From an uncultured Pseudomonadota bacterium (lineage in GTDB: Bacteria; Pseudomonadota; Alphaproteobacteria; Rs-D84): a DNA stretch of 48,081 nt. This document shows, piece after piece, positions 31,280 to 39,117 of the stretch. The DNA lies in the NCBI GenBank assembly GCA_902787305.1, contig CADAFS010000007.1:1-48081 (forward strand). The letters run 5' to 3'. The notes below the pieces were generated by a model, which searched no databases, was not told the origin of the DNA, and saw only the letters and a list, made by a program, of their open reading frames with translations. The position numbers and the translations under genes were made by a program. Each line of letters starts with the position of its first letter. Position 1 is the first letter of the stretch.

Positions 31280-32173
31280 ATGAACAAGACATATTCTGGA
31301 TTTATCGCAATTGCGGGGCCGACAAACGCCGGCAAAAGCACCCTGTTGAATCAAATCATGGGGCGCAAGGTTTCAATTGTTTCGCACAAGGTTCAAACAA
31401 CGCGAACGAACCTGCGTGCCGTGAAAATGGTTGGGCCCCGCCAATTGATTTTTGTTGATACCCCCGGGATTTTCCGCCCCGCCCGTCGCCTTGATCGCGC
31501 AATGGTTTCGGCGGCGATGACCGCGCTTTCCGATGCGGATGCGGTTTTGTTGATTATCGATGCGACCAAGGGAATTACCGATACGGTGCGCGAAATTATC
31601 GGAAAAATCCGCGAACACAAAAATTTGTTTGTTGCGCTAAATAAAACCGACGCGGTAAAGAAAAGCGAGCTTTTGCCGATTGCCGCGGAATTAAATGAAA
31701 TGGCGGATTTTCGTGAAATCTTTATGATTTCGGCAATGAAAAATGACGGCGTTGTGGAAATGTTGACGTCGTTGGCGGCGGTTATGCCGGCATCGCCATA
31801 TTTGTTTGATGCGGCGGATGCAACCGATGTGCCGGATAATTTATACCTTGCGGAACTAACGCGGGAAAAGGTTTATCGTTATATTCACCAAGAATTGCCG
31901 TATCACATAAATGTCGTGACGGAACGTGTTGATGTCGATGCCGACGGGGTACTTGATATTTATCAGAAAATTGTTGTGCAAAGTGACGCACATAAAAAGA
32001 TTGTGATTGGTCGCGCAGGGGCGCAACTTAAAAAAATTGGAACGGCGGCGCGGCATGATATCCAAGATCAATGGGGCGTGAACGCGCGCCTGCATTTGTT
32101 CGTGCGTGTTGAACCGGACTGGGAAAACACCGCCGAAAATTACACCGACCAAGGGTTAGAGTTTAAGAAATAA
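31280..32173 (+). CDS. era: GTPase Era
   Basis: Era binds the 3' end of 16S rRNA and is needed for 30S subunit maturation. The start at 31280 (MNKTYSGFIAIAGPTNAGKS) is the usual N-terminus; an ATG seven codons earlier is atypical. The 297-residue protein has G1 GPTNAGKST, G3 DTPGIF and G4 NKTD. A C-terminal KH domain carries VIGRAGAQLKKIGTAARHDI. A TATTGT box at 31267-31272 seven bases before the ATG suggests a leaderless transcript. A small lipoprotein gene follows. Confidence 0.95.
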   Translation: MNKTYSGFIAIAGPTNAGKSTLLNQIMGRKVSIVSHKVQTTRTNLRAVKMVGPRQLIFVDTPGIFRPARRLDRAMVSAAMTALSDADAVLLIIDATKGITDTVREIIGKIREHKNLFVALNKTDAVKKSELLPIAAELNEMADFREIFMISAMKNDGVVEMLTSLAAVMPASPYLFDAADATDVPDNLYLAELTREKVYRYIHQELPYHINVVTERVDVDADGVLDIYQKIVVQSDAHKKIVIGRAGAQLKKIGTAARHDIQDQWGVNARLHLFVRVEPDWENTAENYTDQGLEFKK

Positions 32174-32194
32174 CTAAAAATAAAGGACATAAAA

Positions 32195-32593
32195 ATGAAA
32201 AGCAAAAAACATGTATTAGCAATGACAATACCGTTTATGCTGGTTGGCATCAATGCGTGTCGGGAATATGAACATCCTGTTGTTATCGAAGGGTTGGGAT
32301 CTTTGGGGCCAAACGATTATTTTGCGAAACTACGCGATGTAGAAACAGATAGTATCAAACTGTATTATTGGGACCAAAAACCAAATTTATTTGATAGTTT
32401 CGCATTAGATGATACCGCGTATATTATTTGTCGCGAAGGTTTTTATAATCAAGAGTTTTATTATAACAATCATCGGATTATCAGTTGCCGCGATGCAAGC
32501 ATGAATGTTGATGGACAAACAATGGCGGCGCGTAATCCAGATAATAAACTTATGCAATTAATCGGCCCTGGTGGCAAAATACGCGTTTATTAA
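32195..32593 (+). CDS. Small lipoprotein of unknown function
   Basis: This 132-residue protein has a signal peptide ending VGINAC (Cys22), a plausible though not perfect lipobox. The remaining 110 residues are hydrophilic with two further cysteines (IICREG, ISCRDA) that may pair. AAAGGA precedes the ATG. It lies 21 bases after era, and its stop codon is one base from the queA start, so it links the two genes in one transcript. No family is recognised. Confidence 0.7.
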   Translation: MKSKKHVLAMTIPFMLVGINACREYEHPVVIEGLGSLGPNDYFAKLRDVETDSIKLYYWDQKPNLFDSFALDDTAYIICREGFYNQEFYYNNHRIISCRDASMNVDGQTMAARNPDNKLMQLIGPGGKIRVY

Positions 32594-32594
32594 A

Positions 32595-34481
32595 ATGCTG
32601 CACACATCGGATTTTGATTTTGAATTGCCACCGGAACTTATTGCGTCGCACCCCCTTGTGCGCCGTGATGCATCGCGTATGTTGGTGGTGCAAAGTTCCC
32701 CTCCGTTGGAGGGGTGCCCGCAGGGCGGGGTGGTCAGAGACACCGTAAATTACCGCACATTACCATTTAATCCAAACCTGAAACAACGCGCCTGCGAATT
32801 GCGCAGGGCCGGCAGTTTGCCAGAGGCTTTACTCTGGAACGAGATAAAAAACAAAAAGTTAAATGGCCTTGATTTTGATAGGCAAAAAATAATTGGAAAT
32901 TACATAGTTGATTTTTTCTGCGCATCAAAGTTTTTGGTAATCGAAATAGATGACAAAACGCACGACTTTAAAATCGAATATGACAAAGCGCGTGATGAAT
33001 ATTTGAAATCATTGCACCTTAATGTGATACATGTGTCCGCCGCGGAAGTGTTGAAAAATCCGCACGGTATTTTTCTCTGGCTCTCTAACCACCCTGGCAC
33101 TTCGTGCCACCCCTCCACAGGAGGGGAACCCGCTCTCTCTGACAAACATATTCGTGATTTTTTAGATTACCTGCGCCCAGGCGATGTTGTTGTGTTTAAC
33201 AATTCGCGGGTAATTCCGGCGCGCTTTGATGCGGACGGCCATGAAATCACACTGCACACCGCGGTGGATGATAAAAATTGGTGGGGCCTGTGTAAAAAGT
33301 TTAACAAAATAAACATCGGCGACACACTTACCATGACGGACGGCACAACAATAACCGTTATGGATAAAGACGACGAAAGCGGCCTGTTGTTACAATTCAA
33401 TTGCGACAATGTTTTTGATGTGCTGAACCGCGTTGGTAAAATGCCATTGCCACCGTATATGAAACGTGACGCCGAAATCGCCGACCAAACGCGCTATCAA
33501 ACGGTTTATGCGGATCCGCTTGGGTCAATGGCGGCACCGACGGCGGGTTTGCACTTTACCGATGAATTGATGCATGAAATAGAGGCGCGCGGCGCAAAAA
33601 TAGTAAAAATCACATTACATGTTGGCGCGGGAACATGGATGCCGGTTAAAACTGAAAACCTTTCCGAACATAAAATGCACAGTGAATGGTGCCAAATCAC
33701 ACCCGCCCAGGCCGACATTATAAACAACGCAACGCGTGTAATCGCCGTTGGAACAACAACACTGCGCACATTGGAATCCGCCGCGTCAAGTTCCCCTCCT
33801 TTGGAGGGGTGGCGGGTAGCACCCGCCGGGGTGGTTAGAGACACCGCAAACTATCGCACATTACCATTTAACCCAAAATTAAAAGAGCGTGCACGCGAAT
33901 TGCGTCATGCTGGCAGTTTGCCCGAGGCATTATTGTGGAACGAAATCAAAAATAAAAAATTAAATGGTCTGGATTTTGATAGACAGAAAATAATTGGAAA
34001 TTACATCGTTGATTTCTTTTGTGCGTCAAAATTTTTAGTTATCGAGGTTGACGATAAAACCCGTGACACAAAAGTTGATTATGATAGGCAGCGTGATGAA
34101 TATCTAAAATCTTTAAATCTTGCAGTGATACATATCCAGGCCAAAGATGTCTTGCAAGACCCTCACGGTGTTTTTAACTGGCTGTCTAACCACCCCGGCA
34201 CTTCGTGCCACCCCTCCAACGGAGGTGAACGTGCGCGTGTTGCACCGTTTTGTGGTACAACGGATATTTTTATCACACCGGGATATAAATTTCGTGCGGT
34301 TGACGTTTTGCTGACGAATTTTCACCTGCCGAAATCAACACTTTTTATGTTGGTGTCGGCGTTTAGTGGACTTGCCGAAATGAAGGCCGCATACGCCCAC
34401 GCCGTCGCCGAAAAATATAGGTTTTTCAGTTATGGCGATTGCTGTTTATTGTTCAGAAAGGAGAACCAGGATGAAATTTGA
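32595..34481 (+). CDS. queA: QueA tRNA ribosyltransferase-isomerase with two in-frame DUF559 inserts
   Basis: QueA transfers the ribosyl part of S-adenosylmethionine to preQ1 in tRNA, making epoxyqueuosine. The 628-residue frame is much longer than the normal 350 or so. Residues of about 34-178 and 399-545 are DUF559/Vsr-like endonuclease domains from mobile elements; without them about 336 residues of QueA remain. All QueA blocks are intact: FELPPELIASHP, VVFNNSRVIPAR, KMPLPPYM, APTAGLHF, TLHVGAGTW, VGTTTLRTLES, ITPGYKFRAVDVLLTNFHLP and YRFFSYGD. The inserts sit in two loops variable in other QueA proteins (by comparison with the E. coli enzyme from memory). I chose the start at 32595 (MLHTSDFDFELPP), one base after the lipoprotein gene's stop. 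The end overlaps the next gene by 11 bases. Whether the fusion is active or the inserts are processed out is unknown. Confidence 0.9.
   Translation: MLHTSDFDFELPPELIASHPLVRRDASRMLVVQSSPPLEGCPQGGVVRDTVNYRTLPFNPNLKQRACELRRAGSLPEALLWNEIKNKKLNGLDFDRQKIIGNYIVDFFCASKFLVIEIDDKTHDFKIEYDKARDEYLKSLHLNVIHVSAAEVLKNPHGIFLWLSNHPGTSCHPSTGGEPALSDKHIRDFLDYLRPGDVVVFNNSRVIPARFDADGHEITLHTAVDDKNWWGLCKKFNKINIGDTLTMTDGTTITVMDKDDESGLLLQFNCDNVFDVLNRVGKMPLPPYMKRDAEIADQTRYQTVYADPLGSMAAPTAGLHFTDELMHEIEARGAKIVKITLHVGAGTWMPVKTENLSEHKMHSEWCQITPAQADIINNATRVIAVGTTTLRTLESAASSSPPLEGWRVAPAGVVRDTANYRTLPFNPKLKERARELRHAGSLPEALLWNEIKNKKLNGLDFDRQKIIGNYIVDFFCASKFLVIEVDDKTRDTKVDYDRQRDEYLKSLNLAVIHIQAKDVLQDPHGVFNWLSNHPGTSCHPSNGGERARVAPFCGTTDIFITPGYKFRAVDVLLTNFHLPKSTLFMLVSAFSGLAEMKAAYAHAVAEKYRFFSYGDCCLLFRKENQDEI
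32695..33129 (+). mobile_element. DUF559-coding palindromic element, copy 1 in queA
   Basis: This 435-bp insert (145 codons exactly) is bounded by perfect 10-bp inverted ends GTTCCCCTCC (32695-32704) and GGAGGGGAAC (33120-33129). Each end carries further hairpins, for example GGCACTTCGTGCC at the right. It encodes, in the queA frame, a DUF559 domain with LPEALLWNEIKNKKLNG, GNYIVDFFCASKFLVIEIDD (Asp and Glu of the Vsr/PD-ExK-type site) and RDEYLKSLHLNVIHV. There is no stop codon. Confidence 0.85.
33790..34230 (+). mobile_element. DUF559-coding palindromic element, copy 2 in queA
   Basis: This 441-bp insert (147 codons) is bounded by GTTCCCCTCC (33790-33799) and GGAGGTGAAC (34221-34230, one mismatch from perfect). 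By eye its protein is about four fifths identical to copy 1. The core from SLPEALLWNEIKNK to FFCASKFLVIE is unchanged, while many third codon positions differ. That pattern implies separate insertions or an old duplication with selection on the encoded domain. Confidence 0.85.
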
Positions 34482-35739
34482 ACCGACACTACACAAATTA
34501 TCAAATGGAATAACGGTAATCCTTGACCCAATGGATTTAGAAACCGTTGCAATAAAGGTTAGTTTTGCGACCGGTTCTCGTGATGAAACGGCCGATACAT
34601 TTGGAATAACACATTTTTGTGAACATATGTTATGCAAGGGAACACCAAAATTTCCGACGCGCAAAGAACTGCGCGATTTCTTGGAAAACATGGGTGGCGC
34701 ATCAAATGCGTCAACGTCTGGTTCATCGCTAAGATTTTATGGACGCATAATCGCGGAAAATATAAATGTTTTATTAGAGGTTTTTGCCGACCAGTTAAAA
34801 AATTCTTTGTTTGATGCAGAAAAAATAGAAATCGAACGCAGTGTTATATTGGATGAATTGCGTCGCGCACAAAGTAATAATCAAAGAAAAAACGTCGATT
34901 TCATAGAAACAAATTTATTCGGATTTTCCGCTTATCGAACATTGGGAACGGTGGAAAATATCAAATCGTTTACGCGTAATCAAATGATTGATTGGTTAAA
35001 AAAACGATTGTCAGCCAAGAATTGCACGATATGTGTTTCGGGGCGCATTGACGATGCGACGGAATTGTTGCAAAGAATTGAAGATTTATTTAATTTCTTG
35101 CCGACACACGATGTATCAAAGAACACAGAATTGAATTATACACCATGCACAGAATTTTTGTCTGAACCAAGTATCAAAAATGTTTGTGTCGATATTTTGT
35201 TTCCATACATACGCGCCGACACTTATGAAAACCTGCGGATCAATATGGCCGAAGGAAAATTTCGCAAATATCTTAGCCAAGAATTGGGTGAAGTTTTGCG
35301 CCAACAAAATGGTCTTGTTTACGGTCTTGGAATGACATCGTTTGGAAATGAATTTGACGGGGTTCGTGGAATTCATACGGAAACATCGCCGGAAAATTTG
35401 AAAAAAGCAATCGCACTTATGGCACAAACCGCATATCGTATTTATAATATTGATAAAATTACACAACCAGTAATAGACAGATTTCGTAATATACATCGAT
35501 TGATGGATGCGGATTTCTTGGAATCTGCGGTGCGTCGTTGTGATGTTCTGATTGGACATTGGGTCGACTTTGGTAAACTTTACGATTATGATAATATGAT
35601 AAAAATTGATAAAGAAATTACCGCCGATGAAGTAATAAATTCTGCAACTGGATTTTTTGATGGCACAATGTCCATCATGACATTCGGCGCAGAACATAAC
35701 ATGGATACAGAAAAAATTTGGAAAGATAATTTTAAGTAA
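34471..35739 (+). CDS. M16 family zinc peptidase (insulinase-like)
   Basis: This 422-residue protein starts at 34471, with AAAGGAG upstream, inside the end of queA. It has the inverted zinc motif HFCEH (His48, Glu51, His52) and the distal glutamate in the IEIERSVILDELR region. This is the processing-peptidase/PqqL-type half-enzyme fold in two repeats. No signal peptide is seen, so it is cytoplasmic. Such peptidases degrade short peptides or process precursors. Its place between queA and tgt is unusual, and no role in queuosine synthesis is known to me. Confidence 0.88.
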   Translation: MKFEPTLHKLSNGITVILDPMDLETVAIKVSFATGSRDETADTFGITHFCEHMLCKGTPKFPTRKELRDFLENMGGASNASTSGSSLRFYGRIIAENINVLLEVFADQLKNSLFDAEKIEIERSVILDELRRAQSNNQRKNVDFIETNLFGFSAYRTLGTVENIKSFTRNQMIDWLKKRLSAKNCTICVSGRIDDATELLQRIEDLFNFLPTHDVSKNTELNYTPCTEFLSEPSIKNVCVDILFPYIRADTYENLRINMAEGKFRKYLSQELGEVLRQQNGLVYGLGMTSFGNEFDGVRGIHTETSPENLKKAIALMAQTAYRIYNIDKITQPVIDRFRNIHRLMDADFLESAVRRCDVLIGHWVDFGKLYDYDNMIKIDKEITADEVINSATGFFDGTMSIMTFGAEHNMDTEKIWKDNFK

Positions 35740-35751
35740 GGGAAATAAGCA

Positions 35752-36858
35752 ATGTCACTGAAATTTAATCTTATCACAACGGATGGAAATGCGCGGCGGG
35801 GCGCGGTGGAAACCGCACATGGAACTTTTCAAACGCCCGCGTTTATGGCGGTTGGAACGGCGGCAACGGTCAAGGCGTTGACGATGGACCAGGTTCGCGC
35901 GACCGGAACCGAAGTGATTTTGGGCAACACATATCATCTGATGATGCGGCCCGGCGGTGACCTGGTGGAAAAGATGGGTGGTCTGCACAAATTCAGTGGT
36001 TGGCACGGGCCGATTTTGACCGACAGTGGCGGTTTTCAGGTTATGTCGCTTTCGAACCTGGTAAAAATGAAGGAAGAGGGCGTAGAGTTCACTTCGCACA
36101 TTGACGGCGGGATAAAACACTTTTTGCGCCCCGAAGATTCCGTGCATATTCAACACCAACTTGATTCCAATATCACAATGGTTTTGGACGAATGTTTGAA
36201 ATTACCGACAACACGCGCCCGCGCGGAAAAAAATGTTGATATGGTGACGCGTTGGGCGGAGCGCAGTAAAAACGCGTTTGTTAACCGCCCGGGCTATGGT
36301 ATTTTCGGCATTGTCCAAGGGGCCGATTTCCCCGACCTGCGTGAAAAGTCCGCACGGGAACTGACCGCAATTGGGTTTGACGGGTATGCAATCGGTGGAC
36401 TTGCGGTTGGGGAACCGCAAAGCGTTATGTTCGATATGATATCGGTTGTCGCGCCAATGTTGCCAACGGACAAACCACGATATTTAATGGGCGTTGGAAC
36501 ACCACTGGATATTTTGGGTGCGGTGGAACGCGGCGTTGATATGTTCGATTGTGTTATGCCAACGCGCGCGGGTCGTACCGCGATGGCGTTTACGCGCCAT
36601 GGCACAATGAATATGCGCAACGCGAAATACCGCGACGATAACGCGCCATTGGACGACAAATGTGGTTGCCCGGCGTGTAAACTTTCGCGCGCGTATTTGC
36701 ACCACTTGATAAAGTGCAACGAAATTTTGGGTGCAACCCTGCTTACCGGGCATAACCTTTGGTTCTATCAAGACCTGATGTGCGGCATCCGCGAAAGCAT
36801 AGAGCAGGGGCGTTTTGCCGAATTCAAGGCAGAGTTTATAAAGAATTATATGGGTTAG
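35752..36858 (+). CDS. tgt: Queuine/preQ1 tRNA-guanine transglycosylase
   Basis: Tgt swaps guanine 34 of GUN-anticodon tRNAs for the queuosine precursor preQ1, the step before QueA. The 368-residue protein has TPAFMAVGTAATVKAL, the catalytic-base motif LTDSGGFQV (Asp91), the DECLK and GIVQG blocks, and the nucleophile region DCVMPTRAGRTA. The zinc site is CGCPACKLSRAYLHHL plus KCNE. Length is normal. AAGGGAA precedes the ATG. The final base of the TAG stop is the first base of a palindromic repeat end. Confidence 0.97.
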   Translation: MSLKFNLITTDGNARRGAVETAHGTFQTPAFMAVGTAATVKALTMDQVRATGTEVILGNTYHLMMRPGGDLVEKMGGLHKFSGWHGPILTDSGGFQVMSLSNLVKMKEEGVEFTSHIDGGIKHFLRPEDSVHIQHQLDSNITMVLDECLKLPTTRARAEKNVDMVTRWAERSKNAFVNRPGYGIFGIVQGADFPDLREKSARELTAIGFDGYAIGGLAVGEPQSVMFDMISVVAPMLPTDKPRYLMGVGTPLDILGAVERGVDMFDCVMPTRAGRTAMAFTRHGTMNMRNAKYRDDNAPLDDKCGCPACKLSRAYLHHLIKCNEILGATLLTGHNLWFYQDLMCGIRESIEQGRFAEFKAEFIKNYMG

Positions 36859-36900
36859 TTCTCCTCCTGTGGAGGAGTACGGCGAAGCCGGGAGGTGGTC
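36858..36900. repeat. Solo end of the DUF559-type palindromic element
   Basis: GTTCTCCTCC starts at the last base of the tgt stop codon. GGAGGAG, a small hairpin (GGCGAAGCC) and GGAGGTGGTC follow, almost as in the left arm at 1762-1803. No opposite arm is seen. Confidence 0.7.
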
Positions 36901-36922
36901 TTTTTGAAAAAATAATTTTCCG

Positions 36923-36952
36923 TTGCAATGAAATTTGTTTCTTTGTTAAAAT
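36923..36952 (+). promoter_or_regulatory. Promoter of the 36980 gene
   Basis: TTGCAA (36923-36928), 18-bp spacer, TAAAAT (36947-36952). An AAAGGAG site precedes the ATG. Confidence 0.7.
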
Positions 36953-36979
36953 GAAAATAATTAAAGCAAAGGAGCAAAC

Positions 36980-37954
36980 ATGCCAAAGAAAAAAGAAATT
37001 GAAGTAATCGACCGCGGTGGCGCGAAAACCGTCGCCAAGAAAACGTCCGTCGTGACGCACGCGCGGCGCATATTCTTAATTGTGTCTGTTTTGTGGCTTG
37101 CGTTCGTTGTGTGGTTTCCGTTGCATGTCAAAAATAAATATTCTGATTCGATAAAGCAATCGACCGTTGTTGCAATTTTCTATGATTTGCAACGCAATGT
37201 CGCGGAACAATACGAACGGATGCTGAATGGGGTTAAAAATGCAATAAACCTTGAAAAGCCCGTCGCGTTTGCAATTGACAAGGTTAAAATGGTTGAAACC
37301 CAGGTAAACAAGGTGACCGACACAACCGCAAAAGCCAAAGAACAAACCGCCAAGGTCAAAGAACAAACATCGGGTGTTCGCGGACTTACCGGACTTGCCA
37401 ATAAATTTGGAATAAATACCGATGCGGTTGATAACGTGCTGGACACCGCGGATGGGGCGGTGGACAAGGCGAACGCCGCGGTGGACAAGGTTGATAACGT
37501 TGCGAAGATGGTGAACGAAAAATTGGACGGCGTTGAAAAAGAATTGACGCGTGTCACACAGATAGAGGTTGATAAAGTAATCGATGCCGCAATCAAAAGC
37601 CAAATGGATTCGGCGGTCGCAATGCTGTTCACGAAATATGATATTAAACACGTGTATCCATGGGAACCGTCGTCTTGGCCGACCGCGCGCAAGATTTATC
37701 GCGAATTGGTGAATTCTAATTTGGACTTTGTTCAAACGATTATCAAAACCGTGAATAAGTATTTCGGCTATGTGATTTGGGGTTTTGTAATCGCGGCTTG
37801 GGCTTTGGGGCTTTATATCTGGACATTTATACGCGGTAAATACAAGGCAACAATTGCACCGTTTATCGTATGCCCGCGTTGTGGCCACACATTTGCAGAC
37901 CGGCGTACAGCAATGAGTTTTATGAAGTTGTTGCAACCATGGAAATGGTTTTAA
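36980..37954 (+). CDS. Membrane protein with coiled coil and C-terminal zinc-knuckle-like motif
   Basis: This 324-residue protein has two membrane helices: about 29-47 (FLIVSVLWLAFVVWFPLHV) and 262-285 (YVIWGFVIAAWALGLYIW). The intervening region, likely periplasmic, is rich in alanine, lysine, valine and aspartate with heptad-like repeats (TTAKAKEQTAKVKEQ, DNVLDTADGAVDKAN). The cytoplasmic tail has one CPRCGHTF motif, half a zinc ribbon, so metal binding might need a dimer. No family is recognised. It is a single-gene unit with its own promoter and terminator. Confidence 0.7.
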   Translation: MPKKKEIEVIDRGGAKTVAKKTSVVTHARRIFLIVSVLWLAFVVWFPLHVKNKYSDSIKQSTVVAIFYDLQRNVAEQYERMLNGVKNAINLEKPVAFAIDKVKMVETQVNKVTDTTAKAKEQTAKVKEQTSGVRGLTGLANKFGINTDAVDNVLDTADGAVDKANAAVDKVDNVAKMVNEKLDGVEKELTRVTQIEVDKVIDAAIKSQMDSAVAMLFTKYDIKHVYPWEPSSWPTARKIYRELVNSNLDFVQTIIKTVNKYFGYVIWGFVIAAWALGLYIWTFIRGKYKATIAPFIVCPRCGHTFADRRTAMSFMKLLQPWKWF

Positions 37955-37967
37955 GATTGTTTGATAA

Positions 37968-37992
37968 CACCGCCCCATCTGGGGCGGTTTTT
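37968..37992 (+). terminator. Terminator of the 36980-37954 gene
   Basis: Stem ACCGCCCC (37969-37976), loop ATCT, stem GGGGCGGT (37981-37988), then TTTT. Confidence 0.9.
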
Positions 37993-38009
37993 GTATGAAT
38001 ATTTTTTTC

Positions 38010-38037
38010 TTGCAAACTGGATTTTTATATGTAAAAA
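38010..38037 (+). promoter_or_regulatory. Promoter of tRNA-Gly
   Basis: TTGCAA (38010-38015), 16-bp spacer, TAAAAA (38032-38037). The tRNA begins 14 bases later. Confidence 0.6.
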
Positions 38038-38050
38038 TATCCGACGACTT

Positions 38051-38127
38051 GCGGGCGTAGCTCAGTTGGCTAGAGCGCAACCTTGCCAAGGTTGAGGTCG
38101 AGGGTTCGAGCCCCTTTGCCCGCACCA
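38051..38127 (+). tRNA. tRNA-Gly (GCC)
   Basis: This 77-base cloverleaf has acceptor stem GCGGGCG/TGCCCGC, D arm AGCTCAGTTGGCTAGAGC, anticodon stem CAACC/GGTTG with loop TTGCCAA (anticodon GCC), T arm GGGTTCGAGCCC and an encoded ACCA end. Confidence 0.96.
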
Positions 38128-38142
38128 TAAATTTTTGTTAAT

Positions 38143-38169
38143 AAAAACGACGTCAATGACGCCGTTTTT
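38143..38169 (+). terminator. Terminator of tRNA-Gly
   Basis: AAAAACG-A-CGTC (38143-38154) pairs with GACG-C-CGTTTTT (38158-38169), with one internal mismatch. Confidence 0.8.
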
Positions 38170-38187
38170 ATTTAAAAAAATTTAATG

Positions 38188-38257
38188 CCGCGGCGGAGTG
38201 CGCAAAGCACACGAAGACGGGCAATATTCCAGGAAATTTTGTTAGCCCACGCAACAA
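38188..38257. repeat. Post-tRNA palindromes matching the tRNA-Ala locus
   Basis: A GC-rich palindromic segment (38188-38221) is followed by ATTCCAGGAA and the hairpin AGCCCACGC (38234-38242) / GCGTGGGCT (38249-38257). The frame TTTTGTTAGCCC ... GGGCTTAAAA is identical to 11207-11240, while the inner paired bases differ in a compensated way. Confidence 0.65.
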
Positions 38258-38347
38258 AGCGTGGGCTTAAAAAATTTCAGCATAATATTTTTCTATTGAT
38301 TTTATATTTCGTTTTTTTATACAGTTCCAACAGGAAAGGAGAAGATT

Positions 38348-38977
38348 ATGAAAAAAATCATAGGAATATGTTTCGCAATCGTTGCATTGGTTGCATGCAC
38401 GGTTAAATTAAGCACTGTATTAAATGTTTCTGATATCTTATCGGACCAAAACAAGGCATTGATGGTTGATGTGCGTGTTGTGGTGATGTCTTGTGCCGAT
38501 GAAAATATCGAAAAAATTAAACGCGAATTTGAAAAACGCAAAATTACCGCCCGGTATAACAAGTGTGGTTCGGGCGATATGTTTAATGAATACGCGGATT
38601 TTTCGTTGCCAATCGCAATAGTCAAGGATTTATCAAAACCCGTTCCGGTTGAAAATGGGATATATTTCTATGTCGCAGATGATACTTTGTCATTGCGCAC
38701 ATCGGATAATTTTGCATCTCTTTTGGTTTCTGATTCGGATTTAATGTCGGACAAGATAAATATATCTTCAATTGAATTTTCACTAACGAACGATGGTATG
38801 TCGGATTTTGTTATAAATCCGTTGTTGGTGTTTGTTGATGAAAGCCCGGTATTTAACACTGAAATCACAATTCCATCTTTTAGCAAGGTTTTAATAAAGT
38901 TGCCCGATGTTGCAAATAAATTACTTGAAAAATCAAATGCCGAATATCCGTTGTTTAGGTTTGTGCATAATGACTAA
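38348..38977 (+). CDS. Lipoprotein of unknown function
   Basis: This 209-residue protein begins MKKIIGICFAIVALVACTV, with lipobox LVAC (Cys17). AAAGGAG lies upstream of the ATG. The mature part is beta-rich and includes two more cysteines (VMSCADE, NKCGSGD). The opening KLSTVLNVSDILSDQNK recalls a group of uncharacterised lipoproteins seen in many Proteobacteria, but I cannot name the family with confidence. It is flanked by tRNA-Gly repeats and a strong palindromic terminator. Confidence 0.72.
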   Translation: MKKIIGICFAIVALVACTVKLSTVLNVSDILSDQNKALMVDVRVVVMSCADENIEKIKREFEKRKITARYNKCGSGDMFNEYADFSLPIAIVKDLSKPVPVENGIYFYVADDTLSLRTSDNFASLLVSDSDLMSDKINISSIEFSLTNDGMSDFVINPLLVFVDESPVFNTEITIPSFSKVLIKLPDVANKLLEKSNAEYPLFRFVHND

Positions 38978-38981
38978 GGTT

Positions 38982-39007
38982 TAACGCCGGTGCACACCGG
39001 CGTTAAC
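38982..39007. terminator. Terminator-like palindrome after the lipoprotein gene
   Basis: TTAACGCCGGTG (38982-38993) and CACCGGCGTTAA (38996-39007) form a perfect 12-bp inverted repeat. There is no clear T run, so it may be a bidirectional or factor-assisted terminator. The gap to 39117 also holds a CACTAA-type tract at about 39073-39112 and no gene. Confidence 0.6.
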
Positions 39008-39117
39008 ACGAATGTTTTTATATACATCTGTGACCACGCCTAAGATCTTTGGTGTATCATTTATCAGTGTTAAAAAAGTTCACTAACCACTAATCACTTG
39101 CACTAACACTTAAACAC

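Noticed and set aside
32693-34232. Inteins as the explanation of the queA inserts
   Set aside because: The inserts lack Hint-domain splicing blocks (no N-terminal Cys/Ser with TxxH block and no terminal His-Asn), and their DNA ends are palindromic, which fits a DNA element better.
37076-38128. A 350-residue minus-strand frame over the membrane protein gene and tRNA-Gly
   Set aside because: Its first residues (KGLEPSTSTLARLRSSQL) are the antisense translation of the tRNA-Gly gene, a common false annotation, and the rest mirrors a well-supported plus-strand gene.
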